From positions 1,550,001 to 1,614,000 of the forward strand of contig NZ_CP151650.1 of assembly GCF_038397775.1 (NCBI RefSeq): a DNA stretch of 64,000 nucleotides, in the 5' to 3' direction. This document shows positions 53,986 to 64,000 of this stretch, piece after piece (the stretch's first letter is position 1; every line of letters begins with the position of its first letter). A program made the translations under genes and the position numbers. Below the pieces are notes generated by a model. The model was not told where the DNA came from. It saw nothing but the letters and a program-made list of their open reading frames with translations, and searched no databases. The stretch is from Pseudomonas sp. RC10. Lineage in GTDB: Bacteria; Pseudomonadota; Gammaproteobacteria; Pseudomonadales; Pseudomonadaceae.

Positions 53986-54591
53986 TTAGCGGCGGGGCAG
54001 GGCGGCAATGACGTCTTCCGCCTGTAGGCCCTTGTCCCGGTTCATCACCGAAAACTCAACCCGCTGGCCTTCGACCAATACGCGATGGCCTTCGCCGCGG
54101 ATGGCGCGAAAATGCACGAAAATATCGTCGCCGGAATCGCGGGAAATGAAGCCGAAGCCTTTGGAGGTGTTAAACCACTTCACAGTGCCGGTATCGCGCT
54201 GGCCGGGTTCGTGTGGCTGTTGCGCAGCGGACGGGGATGACTTGTAGAAGCTGACCCCCAGGTGAATGGCCACCGCGACTACCAGGGCCAGCAGGCTGAC
54301 CAGAACGGCAGGTTGGCCTGCGATGGTTTCAAGTGGAACGAGCAGTGTCAGGATTTGGAGCACGACCGCCAGCACCAGCAACGCGCTGACCAGATTTTGC
54401 AGTTGATGACGCGGGCCTCGGTTCCAGTAAGGGATCACCGGAGCAATGACGAGGTTGATCAGGCCAAAAAGGGCTAGATACAGTGCGTCGGGTTGAGACA
54501 GGTAAGAAGACAACGCTTCACTACGCAGGCTGGGTATGAATGAAAGCAGCAGGGCAGCTGCGCCCGTTAGCAGGTGGACTATTTTCAACAT
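53986..54591 (-). CDS. Membrane protein with C-terminal cold-shock domain
   Basis: A 201-residue protein. About four hydrophobic helices fill residues 1-115 ([71 protein letters not shown]). A cold-shock domain occupies about 132-199, with RNA-binding motifs KGFGFIS and DIFVHF. Most cold-shock proteins are free 70-residue chaperones; this one would hold the domain at the membrane on the cytoplasmic side. The PA0961 position in PAO1 also has a probable cold-shock gene. Function unknown. Confidence 0.85.
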   Translation of the reverse strand: MLKIVHLLTGAAALLLSFIPSLRSEALSSYLSQPDALYLALFGLINLVIAPVIPYWNRGPRHQLQNLVSALLVLAVVLQILTLLVPLETIAGQPAVLVSLLALVVAVAIHLGVSFYKSSPSAAQQPHEPGQRDTGTVKWFNTSKGFGFISRDSGDDIFVHFRAIRGEGHRVLVEGQRVEFSVMNRDKGLQAEDVIAALPRR

Positions 54592-54978
54592 TTTGATGAC
54601 TCACATTAAGAAGGATCACGATATGAGGCTGGCGGCTTCCGGTACGCTTCTGAAAAAAAGGAGACGTGATGCACGAATGCCGATTCAGCCTGTGCGCTAC
54701 CACCTGATGGTGGGGCGGTAGCGGCACGTCTGTATTTAACAGCAAAGCGCAGAGCTACTCAAATCAAGCGCTTAGCGCCATTGATCGCAGAAGATGGTGG
54801 CGATTTGTCTTCGAATCGTTGCCGTTGGTCAAAGGCTTGATTCAGAGCTGTCTGGGTCGTGGACACGAATGCCGTTTCTCTAGAGTTGCCGTGCGCCAAG
54901 GTGGCTGCACGGCTGCGTGTGTCTTGCTAGAGTGGCGAACAGACTTCTAAAACGACCATCATATAAAGAGGACGTAGC
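54592..54978. other. Gap between the cold-shock and dps genes
   Basis: About 390 bases of divergent promoter region. I see no gene, repeat or clear operator. The small frames here have no matches I know. Confidence 0.5.
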
Positions 54979-55452
54979 ATGGCAATTGACATCGGAATCA
55001 GCGAAGAAGACCGCAAGTCCATCGTAGACGGCCTTTCCCGCCTGTTGGCAGACACTTATGTACTGTATTTGAAAACCCACAATTTTCACTGGAACGTCAC
55101 CGGGCCGATGTTCCGTACGCTCCATCTGATGTTCGAAGAGCAGTACAACGAACTCGCACTGGCGGTGGATTTGATCGCCGAACGTATTCGCGCTCTGGGT
55201 TTCCCGGCGCCAGGCACCTACACGACTTATGCACGTCTTTCCTCAATCAAGGAAGAAGAAGGCGTTCCGTCCGCAGAGGACATGATTCGCTCATTGGTCA
55301 GTGGTCAAGAGGCCGTTACGCGTACAGCTCGTGGGATTTTTCCTCTTCTCGATAAAGTGAGCGATGAGCCTACCGCCGATCTGTTGACCCAACGTATGCA
55401 AGTTCACGAAAAAACCGCGTGGATGTTGCGCGCGATGCTTGACGTCAAGTAA
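54979..55452 (+). CDS. dps: Dps-family ferritin-like protein
   Basis: A 157-residue four-helix protein. The ferroxidase and iron-entry region [43 protein letters not shown] is the Dps signature, with H, D and E ligands in place. Dps proteins form 12-subunit shells that oxidise and store iron and can protect DNA. GAGGA lies upstream of the ATG. No OxyR site was clear. It matches PA0962. Confidence 0.94.
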   Translation: MAIDIGISEEDRKSIVDGLSRLLADTYVLYLKTHNFHWNVTGPMFRTLHLMFEEQYNELALAVDLIAERIRALGFPAPGTYTTYARLSSIKEEEGVPSAEDMIRSLVSGQEAVTRTARGIFPLLDKVSDEPTADLLTQRMQVHEKTAWMLRAMLDVK

Positions 55453-55859
55453 GCCGCGTCCGCGAGTGGTGTAAATCACCACTCGCTTCCCTCTTTGTTC
55501 GCTTTTGTTTCGCCAGTTTTTTAGATTGGTGCGTGAACTTCTTGACCACTTCGCCGCGAATAACGGGCGCTGAATCGATTAAGTTTCGCTGTCTGGAATT
55601 TCAGCCGCCGGTTTTTTGCGATGCTGGGTAAGTTTTTAAAAGTGCAAAAATATATATATATCTAATACCTGCTGTTGTCGGCGCTCACCCTTGAATTAAA
55701 GCTCCTCAAATTTCGCTCCAGATTTGTGGTGATGTCCTACACCTCATAAGTGCTGCTTCCGCTGGCGAACCCCCTATGAATAGGGCTTGATAGGCATGTC
55801 AATTATTTGATTTCAAATGTTTCTATCGTTGCGTTCGAAATAGCATCAAGGGGTATTTC
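55453..55859. other. AT-rich gap between dps and the RHH gene
   Basis: About 400 bases, with a TATATATATAT run near 55653. It is visibly poorer in G and C than the genes around it. No gene or defined terminator is clear. Confidence 0.55.
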
Positions 55860-56201
55860 ATGAGTCAAAACACCGCAAGGGAGGTACAGGATGTGCATCG
55901 ATGTTTCAGAGTTCCGAATGATCCGTTCGTTGAGGGCTTCAATATGGATCTGGCGCAACCGCAATCGAGGTCGGTGAGGCTCAATGGGCTTGCAACTTGT
56001 TTGCGGCTGGAGGGTGTGTACTGGAATGTCCTTTCCGAGATAGCCAGTTGCAATAGTTGTTCGATCAACGCGGTACTGTCCTACGTTGATCGGGAAGTTC
56101 ACCTACGTTATGGCGGGGTGAAGAACTTCAGTGGTTTGATTCGCGTGGTGTGTGTGACGCATCTGTTGAAGGCCGAAGGCTTCCAGTTATCGTCTGCCTG
56201 A
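55860..56201 (+). CDS. Ribbon-helix-helix domain protein
   Basis: A 113-residue protein. Residues about 37-103 (RSVRLNGLATCLRLEGVYWNVLSEIASCNSCSINAVLSYVDREV...LIRVVCVTHLL) fit the RHH_4 pattern, a ribbon-helix-helix fold that binds DNA as a dimer. AAGGGG lies 7 bases before the ATG. It is an extra gene between dps and aspS. AT-rich flanks suggest it may have come in separately. The target is unknown. Confidence 0.75.
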   Translation: MSQNTAREVQDVHRCFRVPNDPFVEGFNMDLAQPQSRSVRLNGLATCLRLEGVYWNVLSEIASCNSCSINAVLSYVDREVHLRYGGVKNFSGLIRVVCVTHLLKAEGFQLSSA

Positions 56202-56224
56202 TCTCCAGGGCGCTCATTCTCTGT

Positions 56225-56246
56225 GGGTGCGTCCTTCGCGGGCGCA
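56225..56246 (+). terminator. Hairpin after the RHH gene
   Basis: GTGCGTCC and GGGCGCAC form an eight-base stem (one G-U pair) over a short loop, 25 bases after the stop. There is no T-run, so its role is uncertain. Confidence 0.35.
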
Positions 56247-56343
56247 CTCCTTGCGACAGTCGTCCGGCAGCCAAAATACCGCGCTCCGGACGACATCTTG
56301 ATCTCTATCCGCCTGCGCGGCTGCACAGCCTTGATTAACCCTA

Positions 56344-56349
56344 TATAAT
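56344..56349 (+). promoter_or_regulatory. Likely -10 element of aspS
   Basis: A perfect TATAAT followed by a GC-rich stretch (CCCCCGCC), which is the discriminator type seen in growth-controlled promoters. The -35 region at the expected distance (CTGCAC) is weak. The start codon lies 133 bases downstream. Confidence 0.4.
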
Positions 56350-56481
56350 CCCCCGCCTTACTAAGGAAGGCAGGGACAGACCGTCGGGTTGAACTGCATG
56401 CCAAGGCTCCTGCACCATTGCCCACTGGCGACGGGCGAGAGCTCCACCGAATTCCGAATTACGAGAAGTGAATACACGATC

Positions 56482-58257
56482 ATGATGCGCAGCCATTATT
56501 GCGGCCAACTGAACGAAAGCCTGGAAGGCCAGGAAATTACCCTTTGCGGATGGGTCCACCGTCGTCGTGACCACGGAGGGGTGATTTTCCTCGACATCCG
56601 CGATCGTGAAGGTCTGGCCCAGGTGGTCTTCGATCCTGATCGCGCCGACACCTTCGCCATTGCCGACCGTGTCCGCAGCGAATACGTCGTCAAGCTGACC
56701 GGTAAGGTCCGCGCCCGTCCAGCGGGTGCCGTCAACCCGAACATGGCCTCCGGTGCCATTGAAGTGCTGGGTTACGAGCTGGAAGTGCTGAACGAGTCGG
56801 AAACCCCGCCGTTCCCGTTGAACGAATATTCCGACGTCGGCGAAGAAACCCGCCTGCGCTATCGTTTCATCGATCTGCGTCGCCCTGAGATGGCCGAGAA
56901 GCTGCGTCTGCGTTCGCGCATCACGTCCAGCATCCGCGGCTTCCTGGACGGCAACGGCTTCCTCGACGTTGAAACCCCGATCCTGACACGTGCCACTCCT
57001 GAGGGTGCACGTGATTATCTGGTGCCTAGCCGTACCCACGCAGGCAGCTTCTTTGCCCTGCCGCAGTCGCCTCAGCTGTTCAAGCAACTGCTGATGGTCG
57101 CCGGCTTCGACCGCTACTACCAGATCGCCAAATGCTTCCGTGATGAAGATCTGCGTGCCGACCGTCAGCCTGAGTTCACTCAGATCGACATCGAGACCAG
57201 CTTCCTCAACGAGGAAGACATCATTGGTCTCACCGAAAGCATGATTCGCAAGCTGTTCAAGGAAGTGCTGGACCTGGAGTTTGGTGACTTCCCGCACATG
57301 ACCTTCGAAGAAGCCATGCGCCGCTACGGTTCCGACAAGCCAGACCTGCGCAACCCGCTGGAACTGGTGGACGTGGCCGATCAGCTCAAGGATGTCGAAT
57401 TCAAGGTTTTCAGCGGTCCTGCCAACGATCCGAAATGCCGCGTGACCGCGTTGCGCGTTCCGGGTGGCGCGAGCATGCCGCGCAGCAAGATTGATGACTA
57501 CACCAAGTTCGTCGGCATCTACGGCGCGAAAGGCCTGGCGTACATCAAGGTCAACGAGCGTGCGAAAGGTGTTGAAGGCCTGCAGTCGCCTATCGTGAAG
57601 AACATTCCGGAAGCCAACCTGAACGTGATCCTGGATCGCGTCGGCGCGGTCGACGGCGACATCGTGTTCTTCGGCGCCGACAAGTTCAAAGTCGTCAGCG
57701 AGGCGCTGGGTGCCCTGCGTATCAAGCTGGGTCACGACCTGAACCTGCTGACCTGTGAGTGGGCCCCGATGTGGGTCGTCGATTTCCCGATGTTCGAAGA
57801 GAACGACGACGGAAGCTTCACGGCGTTGCACCACCCGTTCACCGCGCCGAAATGCTCGCCTGAAGAGCTGGAGGCCAATCCGGCCACCGCCCTGTCGCGT
57901 GCTTACGACATGGTATTGAACGGCACGGAGCTGGGCGGCGGCTCGATCCGTATCCACCGCAAAGAAATGCAGCAAGCGGTCTTCCGTCTGTTGGGCATTT
58001 CCGAAGACGAGCAGCAAGAGAAGTTCGGCTTCCTGCTCGATGCTCTGAAATACGGCGCGCCGCCGCACGGTGGTCTCGCATTCGGTCTTGATCGTCTGGT
58101 CATGCTGATGACAGGTGCGCAGTCGATTCGTGAAGTCATTGCCTTCCCGAAAACCCAGAGTGCAGCGGACGTCATGACTCAGGCGCCAGGCGTCGTCGAT
58201 GCCAAGGCACTGCGCGAGCTGCACATCCGCTTGCGCGAAACGCCAAAGGCTGAGTAA
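56482..58257 (+). CDS. aspS: Aspartyl-tRNA synthetase
   Basis: A 591-residue class IIb synthetase. The N-terminal OB-fold begins [43 protein letters not shown]. The catalytic core has [28 protein letters not shown] and, late, [13 protein letters not shown] bacterial GAD insert lies about 290-420. The Pseudomonas enzyme is of the non-discriminating kind that also charges tRNA-Asn for later amidation; this is family knowledge. Start MM at 56482/56485; the first gives the known length. Confidence 0.97.
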   Translation: MMRSHYCGQLNESLEGQEITLCGWVHRRRDHGGVIFLDIRDREGLAQVVFDPDRADTFAIADRVRSEYVVKLTGKVRARPAGAVNPNMASGAIEVLGYELEVLNESETPPFPLNEYSDVGEETRLRYRFIDLRRPEMAEKLRLRSRITSSIRGFLDGNGFLDVETPILTRATPEGARDYLVPSRTHAGSFFALPQSPQLFKQLLMVAGFDRYYQIAKCFRDEDLRADRQPEFTQIDIETSFLNEEDIIGLTESMIRKLFKEVLDLEFGDFPHMTFEEAMRRYGSDKPDLRNPLELVDVADQLKDVEFKVFSGPANDPKCRVTALRVPGGASMPRSKIDDYTKFVGIYGAKGLAYIKVNERAKGVEGLQSPIVKNIPEANLNVILDRVGAVDGDIVFFGADKFKVVSEALGALRIKLGHDLNLLTCEWAPMWVVDFPMFEENDDGSFTALHHPFTAPKCSPEELEANPATALSRAYDMVLNGTELGGGSIRIHRKEMQQAVFRLLGISEDEQQEKFGFLLDALKYGAPPHGGLAFGLDRLVMLMTGAQSIREVIAFPKTQSAADVMTQAPGVVDAKALRELHIRLRETPKAE

Positions 58258-58268
58258 CGAAAAGGGCA

Positions 58269-58296
58269 GGGTGGATCGCTCGTTCGATTCACCCTG
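58269..58296 (+). terminator. Hairpin between aspS and yebC
   Basis: AGGGTGGATCG pairs with CGATTCACCCT (one G-U pair) over a six-base loop. No T-run follows; it may limit read-through or be a processing site. Confidence 0.4.
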
Positions 58297-58390
58297 ACGC
58301 CCTGGCCCTTTGAGGGCAAAAATTCGAGTGAAGCGCTGCCATTCGTGTGATCGAGCGGAAGCGTGCGTGTTTCAAGGTTTGGAGCGTGTT

Positions 58391-59137
58391 ATGGCTGGTC
58401 ATTCCAAGTGGGCGAACATCAAGCACCGCAAAGAGCGTCAGGACGCCAAGAAAGGCAAGATTTTCACCAAGTGGATTCGTGAGCTGACCGTCGCTGCCCG
58501 TCAAGGTGGTGGTGATCCGGCATCGAATCCTCGCTTGCGTCTGGCTCAGGACAAGGCGCTGGGTGCGAACATGAGCCGCGACATCATTGATCGGGCGATC
58601 GCTCGCGGTGCGGGCGCTGCCGATGCCGACGACATGGTCGAGCTGGGTTATGAAGGCTACGGCCCCGGCGGTGTGGCGGTTATGGTCGAAACCATGACAG
58701 ACAACCGCAATCGCACGGCAGCAGCGGTGCGTCATGCCTTCAGTAAGTGTGGCGGCAACTTGGGGACCGACGGTTCGGTGTCGTACCTGTTTGAACGCAA
58801 GGGACAGATTTCCTTCACGTCGGGCATCGACGAAGATGCGCTGATGGAAGCCGCGATGGAAGCCGACGCCGATGACGTCGTGACCCATGAAGACGGCTCC
58901 ATTGATGTATTCACGTCATTTGCCGGCTTTTATGCCGTGCGAAACGCCCTTGAAGCGGCGGGGTTCAAGGCAGCAGACGCGGAGATCGTGATGCAGCCGA
59001 CCACCAGCGCCGTGCTGGATCTTGAAATGGCGGAGAAGGTGCTCAAGCTGATCGATATGCTCGAAGACCTGGATGACGTTCAGAACGTCTATTCCAACGC
59101 AGAAATTCCGGACGACGTGATGGAGCAGCTTGGCTGA
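58391..59137 (+). CDS. yebC: YebC/PmpR family protein
   Basis: A 248-residue protein with the family start [40 protein letters not shown] and the segment [40 protein letters not shown]. Members have been reported as DNA-binding regulators (PmpR in P. aeruginosa represses the quinolone-signal regulator gene) and more recently as translation factors. GGAG precedes the ATG at 58391. Position between aspS and ruvC equals PA0964 (pmpR). Confidence 0.94.
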   Translation: MAGHSKWANIKHRKERQDAKKGKIFTKWIRELTVAARQGGGDPASNPRLRLAQDKALGANMSRDIIDRAIARGAGAADADDMVELGYEGYGPGGVAVMVETMTDNRNRTAAAVRHAFSKCGGNLGTDGSVSYLFERKGQISFTSGIDEDALMEAAMEADADDVVTHEDGSIDVFTSFAGFYAVRNALEAAGFKAADAEIVMQPTTSAVLDLEMAEKVLKLIDMLEDLDDVQNVYSNAEIPDDVMEQLG

Positions 59138-59161
59138 TCTTCACATTGGCCGGGTCATGAG

Positions 59162-59208
59162 GCCGGAGGCACGAAGCGCTGACTCGATCATCGCTATCGG
59201 CCTCCGGC
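59162..59208 (+). terminator. Inverted repeat between yebC and ruvC
   Basis: GCCGGAGGC (59162-59170) is perfectly complementary to GCCTCCGGC (59200-59208), with a 29-base loop and T-rich sequence after it. It may weaken read-through into ruvC. Confidence 0.4.
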
Positions 59209-59263
59209 TTCTGCCTTTATGCTGCGTTCAAACGTACGCGTCACTTCTCAAGCTGCAGGCGTT

Positions 59264-59788
59264 ATGACTCTTATTCTAGGTATCGACCCCGGTTCGCGAA
59301 TCACCGGCTTCGGTGTGGTGCGCGACACTGGACGGGGATGCGAATACGTGGCCTCGGGCTGTATCCGTACGGGCAGCGGCTTGCTGCATGAACGGCTTCA
59401 GATCGTCTATCGTGGGGTGCGCGAGGTGATCCAGACCTATGGTCCCGTCACCATGGGTATCGAAAAGGTTTTTATGGCTCGCAATGCCGACTCCGCGCTC
59501 AAGCTCGGTCAGGCCCGAGGGGCCGCCATCGTTGCCGCCGCCGAAGAAACTCTGGAAATCGCCGAATATTCAGCCACGCAGGTCAAACAGGCCGTTGCCG
59601 GTACGGGTGGGGCGAACAAGGATCAGGTGATGATGATGGTCATGCACTTGTTGAAATTGACCAAAAAGCCACAGGTAGACGCTTCGGATGCCCTGGCGAT
59701 CGCCTTGTGCCACGCTCACACTCGTTCCAGTCTGATCCCTCATGGCCTGAATACGGCACGGAGCCGGGGTGGCCGTCTGCGGCTTTGA
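59264..59788 (+). CDS. ruvC: Holliday-junction resolvase RuvC
   Basis: A 174-residue RNase-H-fold endonuclease that cuts Holliday junctions. The first catalytic acid is in [16 protein letters not shown] (D7); E is in [22 protein letters not shown]; the last acids lie in [18 protein letters not shown]. The ATG at 59264 gives the usual start. It leads ruvA and ruvB. Confidence 0.97.
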   Translation: MTLILGIDPGSRITGFGVVRDTGRGCEYVASGCIRTGSGLLHERLQIVYRGVREVIQTYGPVTMGIEKVFMARNADSALKLGQARGAAIVAAAEETLEIAEYSATQVKQAVAGTGGANKDQVMMMVMHLLKLTKKPQVDASDALAIALCHAHTRSSLIPHGLNTARSRGGRLRL

Positions 59789-59902
59789 TGGCATCATTCA
59801 CTTATAAATGTTCACTTGCAGCTCTTCTGAGTCCTGCAAAGATGGCGATCAGGGTTTCGCCCTGTTCCTCGCAGTGACCGGCTACTGGAAAGGATCTGAT
59901 AC

Positions 59903-60511
59903 GTGATTGGACGTTTGCGCGGTGCGTTGGTCGAGAAACAACCGCCGCATCTGGTACTCGATGTTGGGGGCGTGGGCTACGAGATCGAAGTCCCCATGAC
60001 AACCCTTTATCGTCTGCCTCATGTGGGCGAAACGGTGACGCTGCACACTCACCTGGTCGTTCGTGAAGACGCCCACCTGCTGTTCGGCTTCTACGAGAAG
60101 CGTGATCGTGAGATGTTTCGGGAGTTGATCCGACTGAACGGGGTAGGTCCCAAGCTGGCGCTGGCGTTGATGTCGACACTGGAAGTCGATGAGTTGGTGC
60201 GATGTGTTCAGGCTCAGGACACGTCGGCGTTGACCCGTGTGCCGGGCGTCGGCAAAAAAACAGCGGAACGTCTGCTTGTCGAGCTCAAGGACCGTTTCAA
60301 GGCCTGGGATGCGTTGCCGGGCACGTTCGCGCTGGTGTCTGAAGGGCCGGGCGCGCCGTTGCAAGTCGCTACAGCAGAGTCGGACGCCATTAGCGCCTTG
60401 GTGTCGTTGGGCTATAAGCCTCAAGAAGCCAGCAAGGCAATTACCGCCATCAAAGACAAGAATTTGAGCAGTGAAGATCTGATTCGCCGCGCACTCAAGG
60501 GGATGTTGTAA
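59903..60511 (+). CDS. ruvA: Holliday-junction branch migration protein RuvA
   Basis: A 202-residue junction-binding protein that guides RuvB. The N-terminal OB-fold starts [31 protein letters not shown]. The two helix-hairpin-helix motifs are in [14 protein letters not shown] and [18 protein letters not shown]. The C-terminal domain that touches RuvB follows. The GTG start at 59903 is preceded by AAAGGA. ruvB starts right after its stop. Confidence 0.97.
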   Translation: MIGRLRGALVEKQPPHLVLDVGGVGYEIEVPMTTLYRLPHVGETVTLHTHLVVREDAHLLFGFYEKRDREMFRELIRLNGVGPKLALALMSTLEVDELVRCVQAQDTSALTRVPGVGKKTAERLLVELKDRFKAWDALPGTFALVSEGPGAPLQVATAESDAISALVSLGYKPQEASKAITAIKDKNLSSEDLIRRALKGML

Positions 60512-61567
60512 GTGATCGAAGCCGACCGCCTGATCGCCGCCACCGGCCGCGACCGTGACGAGCAACTGGATCGCGCCATCCGGCCGCTGAGCCTGGCCGA
60601 TTATATTGGTCAGCCCACCGTGCGCGAGCAAATGGAACTGTTCATCCAGGCCGCCCGTGGACGGAGCGAAGCGCTCGATCACACGCTGATCTTCGGTCCG
60701 CCGGGCCTGGGTAAAACCACGCTGGCCAACATCATCGCTCAGGAAATGGGTGTGTCCATCAAGAGCACGTCGGGGCCTGTGCTCGAACGGCCGGGTGATC
60801 TGGCGGCGATCCTCACCAATCTTGAACCCCACGACGTGCTGTTCATCGATGAAATCCACCGTCTGTCGCCCATCGTCGAGGAGGTTTTGTACCCCGCGAT
60901 GGAAGACTTTCAACTGGACATCATGATTGGCGAAGGCCCGGCGGCGCGCTCGATCAAGCTCGACCTCCCGCCGTTCACCCTCGTGGGAGCCACCACCCGC
61001 GCGGGCATGCTGACCAATCCGCTGCGTGACCGCTTCGGCATCGTCCAGCGTCTTGAGTTCTATAGCACCGCAGACCTCGCGACCATCGTCTCCCGTTCGG
61101 CGGGCATCCTTGGCTTGCACATCGAAGACGAGGGGGCCTTCGAAATCGCCCGTCGCGCGCGGGGCACGCCTCGAATCGCGAACCGGTTGTTGCGCCGGGT
61201 GAGGGATTTTGCCGAAGTGCGCGCCAAAGGGGAGATCACCAAGGCCATCGCCGATCTCGCGCTGAACCTGCTGGACGTCGATGAGCGTGGCTTCGATCAT
61301 CAGGACCGTCGCCTGTTATTGACCATGATCGAAAAGTTTGATGGTGGCCCGGTGGGCGTCGACAACCTCGCTGCCGCCATCAGCGAAGAAAGACACACCA
61401 TCGAGGACGTGCTGGAGCCCTATTTGATCCAGCAAGGCTATATGATGCGCACACCTCGCGGTCGCATGGTCACGCGGCATGCGTACCTGCACTTCGGTCT
61501 GAACATCCCCTCCAGAATGGGGGAGCGCTCAGTCACGGATGAGTTGGCGGACGATACCGACGAATAA
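60512..61567 (+). CDS. ruvB: Holliday-junction helicase RuvB
   Basis: A 351-residue AAA+ motor. Walker A is GPPGLGKTT and Walker B is LFIDEIHRL; the sensor and arginine-finger region is [27 protein letters not shown]. The C-terminal winged helix ends [57 protein letters not shown]. The start is GTG at 60512, immediately after ruvA. Confidence 0.97.
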   Translation: MIEADRLIAATGRDRDEQLDRAIRPLSLADYIGQPTVREQMELFIQAARGRSEALDHTLIFGPPGLGKTTLANIIAQEMGVSIKSTSGPVLERPGDLAAILTNLEPHDVLFIDEIHRLSPIVEEVLYPAMEDFQLDIMIGEGPAARSIKLDLPPFTLVGATTRAGMLTNPLRDRFGIVQRLEFYSTADLATIVSRSAGILGLHIEDEGAFEIARRARGTPRIANRLLRRVRDFAEVRAKGEITKAIADLALNLLDVDERGFDHQDRRLLLTMIEKFDGGPVGVDNLAAAISEERHTIEDVLEPYLIQQGYMMRTPRGRMVTRHAYLHFGLNIPSRMGERSVTDELADDTDE

Positions 61568-61705
61568 ATGTGTGATTCACCGATTTATTCCGGGGTTTGG
61601 TGGTCAGACGGGCAGTCACGGCAATGTGCCTAGTGCCTGCCGATGAAAAACGATGAAAAACAGTTGCCTGGCCGGATTGGCAACCAAAGGAGTAAGCACT
61701 AGAGT

Positions 61706-62176
61706 ATGCGCGCGCAAAACGGGGGTCAGTCGTTCGCACATCGCTGTCGCGTTTATTACGAAGACACCGATGCGGGCGGCATCGTCTACTACGTCAATTA
61801 CCTGAAATTCATGGAGCGGGCTCGGACCGAGCGGCTGCGGGCATTGGGCTTTGCTCAATCCGCAATGGCCGGTGACGAGAACCTGTTGTTTGTCGTGCAC
61901 TCCAGTGAGGCGCGTTATCACCAACCGGCTCGACTGGACGACGAACTCCTGGTCAGCGCCGAAGTGATCGAATTGAACCGAGCCAGCCTGCGCTTTCATC
62001 AGCATGTCAGGCGGGCCGCGGATGATGTGCTGCTCTGCGAAGGGCAGTTTTTAGTGGCGTGCGTACGCGCCGATAGTTTTAAACCCCGGGCCATTCCCGA
62101 AACTCTGCGCGCGGCCTTCGCCGGTCAGAGTGGCGCGGGAACACTTTCAGAGCAGGAGATACAGCGTGGAAGCTAA
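61706..62176 (+). CDS. ybgC: Tol-Pal-linked acyl-CoA thioesterase YbgC
   Basis: A 156-residue hot-dog-fold thioesterase. The active-site region is [35 protein letters not shown], with the conserved aspartate in DTDAGG. It hydrolyses acyl-CoA or acyl-ACP thioesters and leads the tol operon. Its 3' end overlaps the tolQ start by 11 bases. The ATG at 61706 follows AAAGGAG within 12-17 bases. Confidence 0.93.
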   Translation: MRAQNGGQSFAHRCRVYYEDTDAGGIVYYVNYLKFMERARTERLRALGFAQSAMAGDENLLFVVHSSEARYHQPARLDDELLVSAEVIELNRASLRFHQHVRRAADDVLLCEGQFLVACVRADSFKPRAIPETLRAAFAGQSGAGTLSEQEIQRGS

Positions 62177-62861
62177 CGTCGTCGACCATACCTCCATGTG
62201 GAGTTTGGTCAGCAATGCCAGCGTGGTCGTACAGTTGGTAATGCTGATCCTGGTGGCCGCATCGGTCACTTCGTGGATCATGATTTTTCAGCGTAGCTCG
62301 ATGCTGCGCGCTGGGCGCCGTGCGCTGGACAGCTTCGAGGAGCGTTTCTGGTCGGGTATCGACCTGTCCAAGCTGTACCGTCAAGCGGGCAGCAACCCTG
62401 ACCCGGATTCGGGCGTCGAGCAGATCTTCCGTGCCGGTTTTAAAGAATTCTCGCGCCTGCGTCAGCAGCCAGGTGTCGATCCCGATGCCGTGATGGAAGG
62501 GGTGGCCCGTGCCATGCGCGTTGCCATCTCCCGTGAAGAAGAAAAGCTTGAGCAGAGCCTGCCTTTCCTGGCGACCGTGGGTTCCACCAGCCCGTACGTC
62601 GGTCTGTTCGGGACCGTATGGGGGATCATGAACTCCTTCCGTGGTCTGGCCACTGCGCAACAGGCCACGCTGGCCACCGTTGCACCGGGTATCGCCGAAG
62701 CCCTGATCGCTACCGCCATCGGCCTGTTCGCGGCAATCCCTGCAGTAATCGCCTACAACCGTTTCGCCGCTCGTGGCGAGAACCTGATTGGCCGTTACTA
62801 CACATTCGCCGACGAGTTCCAGGCCATCCTGCACCGTAAAGTGCACACCAGCGAAGACTAA
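62166..62861 (+). CDS. tolQ: Tol-Pal proton channel subunit TolQ
   Basis: A 231-residue inner-membrane protein with three helices (about 12-35, 135-158 and 169-192). The second and third lie around [26 protein letters not shown] and [29 protein letters not shown], the ExbB/TolQ/MotA signature. TolQ and TolR use the proton motive force to drive TolA. The GTG start at 62166 gives the known length. Confidence 0.96.
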   Translation: MEANVVDHTSMWSLVSNASVVVQLVMLILVAASVTSWIMIFQRSSMLRAGRRALDSFEERFWSGIDLSKLYRQAGSNPDPDSGVEQIFRAGFKEFSRLRQQPGVDPDAVMEGVARAMRVAISREEEKLEQSLPFLATVGSTSPYVGLFGTVWGIMNSFRGLATAQQATLATVAPGIAEALIATAIGLFAAIPAVIAYNRFAARGENLIGRYYTFADEFQAILHRKVHTSED

Positions 62862-62875
62862 GCAGGTATTTCCCA

Positions 62876-63340
62876 ATGGCTTTAATCGCTCGCGGTCGAC
62901 GCAGCAAACGCAAGCCGGTCGCCGAAATGAACGTGGTGCCTTACATCGACGTGATGTTGGTGCTGCTGGTCATTTTCATGGTGACGGCTCCAATGATTAA
63001 CCAGGGCGTGAAAGTCGATCTGCCCAAGGTCTCCAGCGAGGCTTTGCCGCAGGACAACAACAATCAGGTCCTGACCATTTCGATCAAGGCTGACAAATCC
63101 TATTACTGGAACCTTGGCAGCGAAGTCGACACCGACAAGCAGATGGACAAGGCCATGACCTTGCCGCAACTGACCAGCGCCGTGACCAAAATCATCGCGG
63201 CAGGTCGTGAGGCCGGCAAGCAGACTCAGGTGTTCATTCGCGGTGACAAATCCGTCGACTATGGCTCTGTCATGGGCACGATGGGCGGGTTGCAGAAGGC
63301 CGGAGTCGGGAACGTTGGTCTGATTACCGAGGCGCCCTGA
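62876..63340 (+). CDS. tolR: Tol-Pal motor subunit TolR
   Basis: A 154-residue protein with one N-terminal helix. The proton-relay aspartate is in NVVPYIDVMLVLLVIFMV (D25 of the family). The periplasmic domain ends GGLQKAGVGNVGLITEAP. It forms a complex with TolQ and TolA. Its stop shares a base with the tolA ATG (TGATG). Confidence 0.96.
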   Translation: MALIARGRRSKRKPVAEMNVVPYIDVMLVLLVIFMVTAPMINQGVKVDLPKVSSEALPQDNNNQVLTISIKADKSYYWNLGSEVDTDKQMDKAMTLPQLTSAVTKIIAAGREAGKQTQVFIRGDKSVDYGSVMGTMGGLQKAGVGNVGLITEAP

Positions 63341-64000
63341 TGCAGCCGATTCGAGAGCCGTCAGCCTCGGAAAGCTACTTCTGGCCCTCCGTCTGGGCTG
63401 TGGCACTGCACGTCCTGATTTTTGGTCTGTTGTTCGTGAGCTTTGCGATGACGCCGGAGCTGCCTGAGTCGAAACCTATCGTTCAGGCCACGCTGTATCA
63501 GCTCAAGTCGAAAAGTCAGGCGACGACCCAGACCAACCAGAAGCTTGCTGGCGAGGCAAAGAAATCCGCTGCGCGACAAACGGAAGTCGAGCAGATGGAG
63601 CAGAAAAAAGTTGAGCAAGAGGCGATAAAGGCGGCGGAACAAAAGAAAGCCGATGCCGCTCAAAAGGCCGAAGAGCAAAAGGCTGAGGAAGCGAAGAAAG
63701 CGGAAGACGCCAAAAAGGCCGACGACGCGAAGAAAGCTGAAGCTAAAAAAGCAGACGATGCGAAGAAAGCAGCAGAAGAGAAACAATTGGCTGATATAGC
63801 CAAGAAGAAAGCTGAAGACGACGCGAAGAAAAAAGCTGAGGAAGACGCCAAGCGCGCTGCCGCGGAAGAAGCCAAGAAACAGGCTGCCGAGGACGCGAAA
63901 AAGCAGGCGGCTGACGATGCGAAGAAAAAGGCTGCTGAAGACGCGAAGAAAAAAGCGGCTGAGGACGCCAAGAAGAAAGCTGCAGACGACGCCAAGAAGA
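63340..64000 (+). CDS. tolA: TolA, N-terminal part
   Basis: The gene is cut by the right edge; 220 complete codons are present. The N-terminal helix (SVWAVALHVLIFGLLFVSFAM, residues about 16-36) contains the SHLS-like TolQR-binding segment in divergent form. Next comes a long lysine/alanine/aspartate-rich repeat (AEDAKKA and ADDAKKA types) that forms the rigid helix reaching the outer membrane. The C-terminal domain that binds TolB/Pal and phage proteins is outside the window. Confidence 0.95.
   Translation, partial: MQPIREPSASESYFWPSVWAVALHVLIFGLLFVSFAMTPELPESKPIVQATLYQLKSKSQATTQTNQKLAGEAKKSAARQTEVEQMEQKKVEQEAIKAAEQKKADAAQKAEEQKAEEAKKAEDAKKADDAKKAEAKKADDAKKAAEEKQLADIAKKKAEDDAKKKAEEDAKRAAAEEAKKQAAEDAKKQAADDAKKKAAEDAKKKAAEDAKKKAADDAKK

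Noticed and set aside
56341..58224. Minus-strand open frame of 627 residues opposite aspS
   Set aside because: Antisense to aspartyl-tRNA synthetase, which is a full-length match.
63660..63995. Minus-strand frame rich in Ala, Ser and Phe opposite tolA
   Set aside because: It is the antisense of the Lys/Ala/Asp repeat of TolA.

Overview
The window is chromosomal DNA of a Pseudomonas, most likely of the P. fluorescens/P. syringae lineage. Three things support this. Gene order in two blocks (lepA-lepB-rnc-era-recO-pdxJ with icp-asrA, and proS-oprD-HIT-slyX-cold-shock-dps-aspS-yebC-ruvCAB-ybgC-tolQRA) is, from memory, that of P. aeruginosa PAO1 around PA0767-PA0779 and PA0956-PA0971. The proteins read as close Pseudomonas homologues. 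Intergenic DNA carries the paired REP palindromes typical of this lineage. I cannot name the species.

Layout. 1-4979: end of lepA, then lepB, a DUF4845 gene, rnc, era, recO and pdxJ (protein export, RNA processing, ribosome assembly, recombination, vitamin B6). 5111-9931, minus strand: cmoB/cmoA (tRNA wobble modification), a chagasin-like cysteine-protease inhibitor, and a second Lon-type protease with a near-consensus sigma-32 promoter. 10198-14556: a compact four-gene unit encoding a secreted cupredoxin-like protein, a membrane GGDEF/EAL protein with a degenerate GGDEF motif, a DUF3034 outer-membrane-like protein and a lipoprotein truncated haemoglobin. This is the least explained system here. 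14557-18863: a palindromic repeat, then glucose dehydrogenase (gcd) and an OprB sugar porin.

19368-31815: metal and envelope genes. They include a ZnuD-type TonB receptor with a Zur-box-like palindrome, a YqjI/YqjH-like metal-responsive repressor and ferric-siderophore reductase pair, a divergent class A penicillin-binding protein, an OpgC-like acyltransferase and a GtrA/GtrB/GT39 glycosylation cassette. 31822-38164: an FMN glutamate-synthase-like protein, a LuxR/nitrilase/permease group, zinc-independent ribosomal protein L31 with a possible Zur site, and a GNAT acetyltransferase. 38279-48990: rimO, kup, an AcvB/VirJ hydrolase coupled to mprF (aminoacyl-phospholipid hydrolase and synthase), two tandem initiator tRNA genes, dinB and a lipoprotein. 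49064-64000: proS, an OprD porin, HIT and slyX, a membrane-anchored cold-shock protein, dps, a ribbon-helix-helix gene, aspS, yebC, ruvCAB and the Tol operon. tolA runs off the right edge.

Common threads are zinc economy (ZnuD receptor plus zinc-free L31), envelope maintenance (Tol, MprF, PBP, OpgC) and periplasmic glucose oxidation (OprB plus Gcd). There is no CRISPR array, prophage, insertion sequence or rRNA gene. Four full REP pairs of one family and two of another sit between genes.
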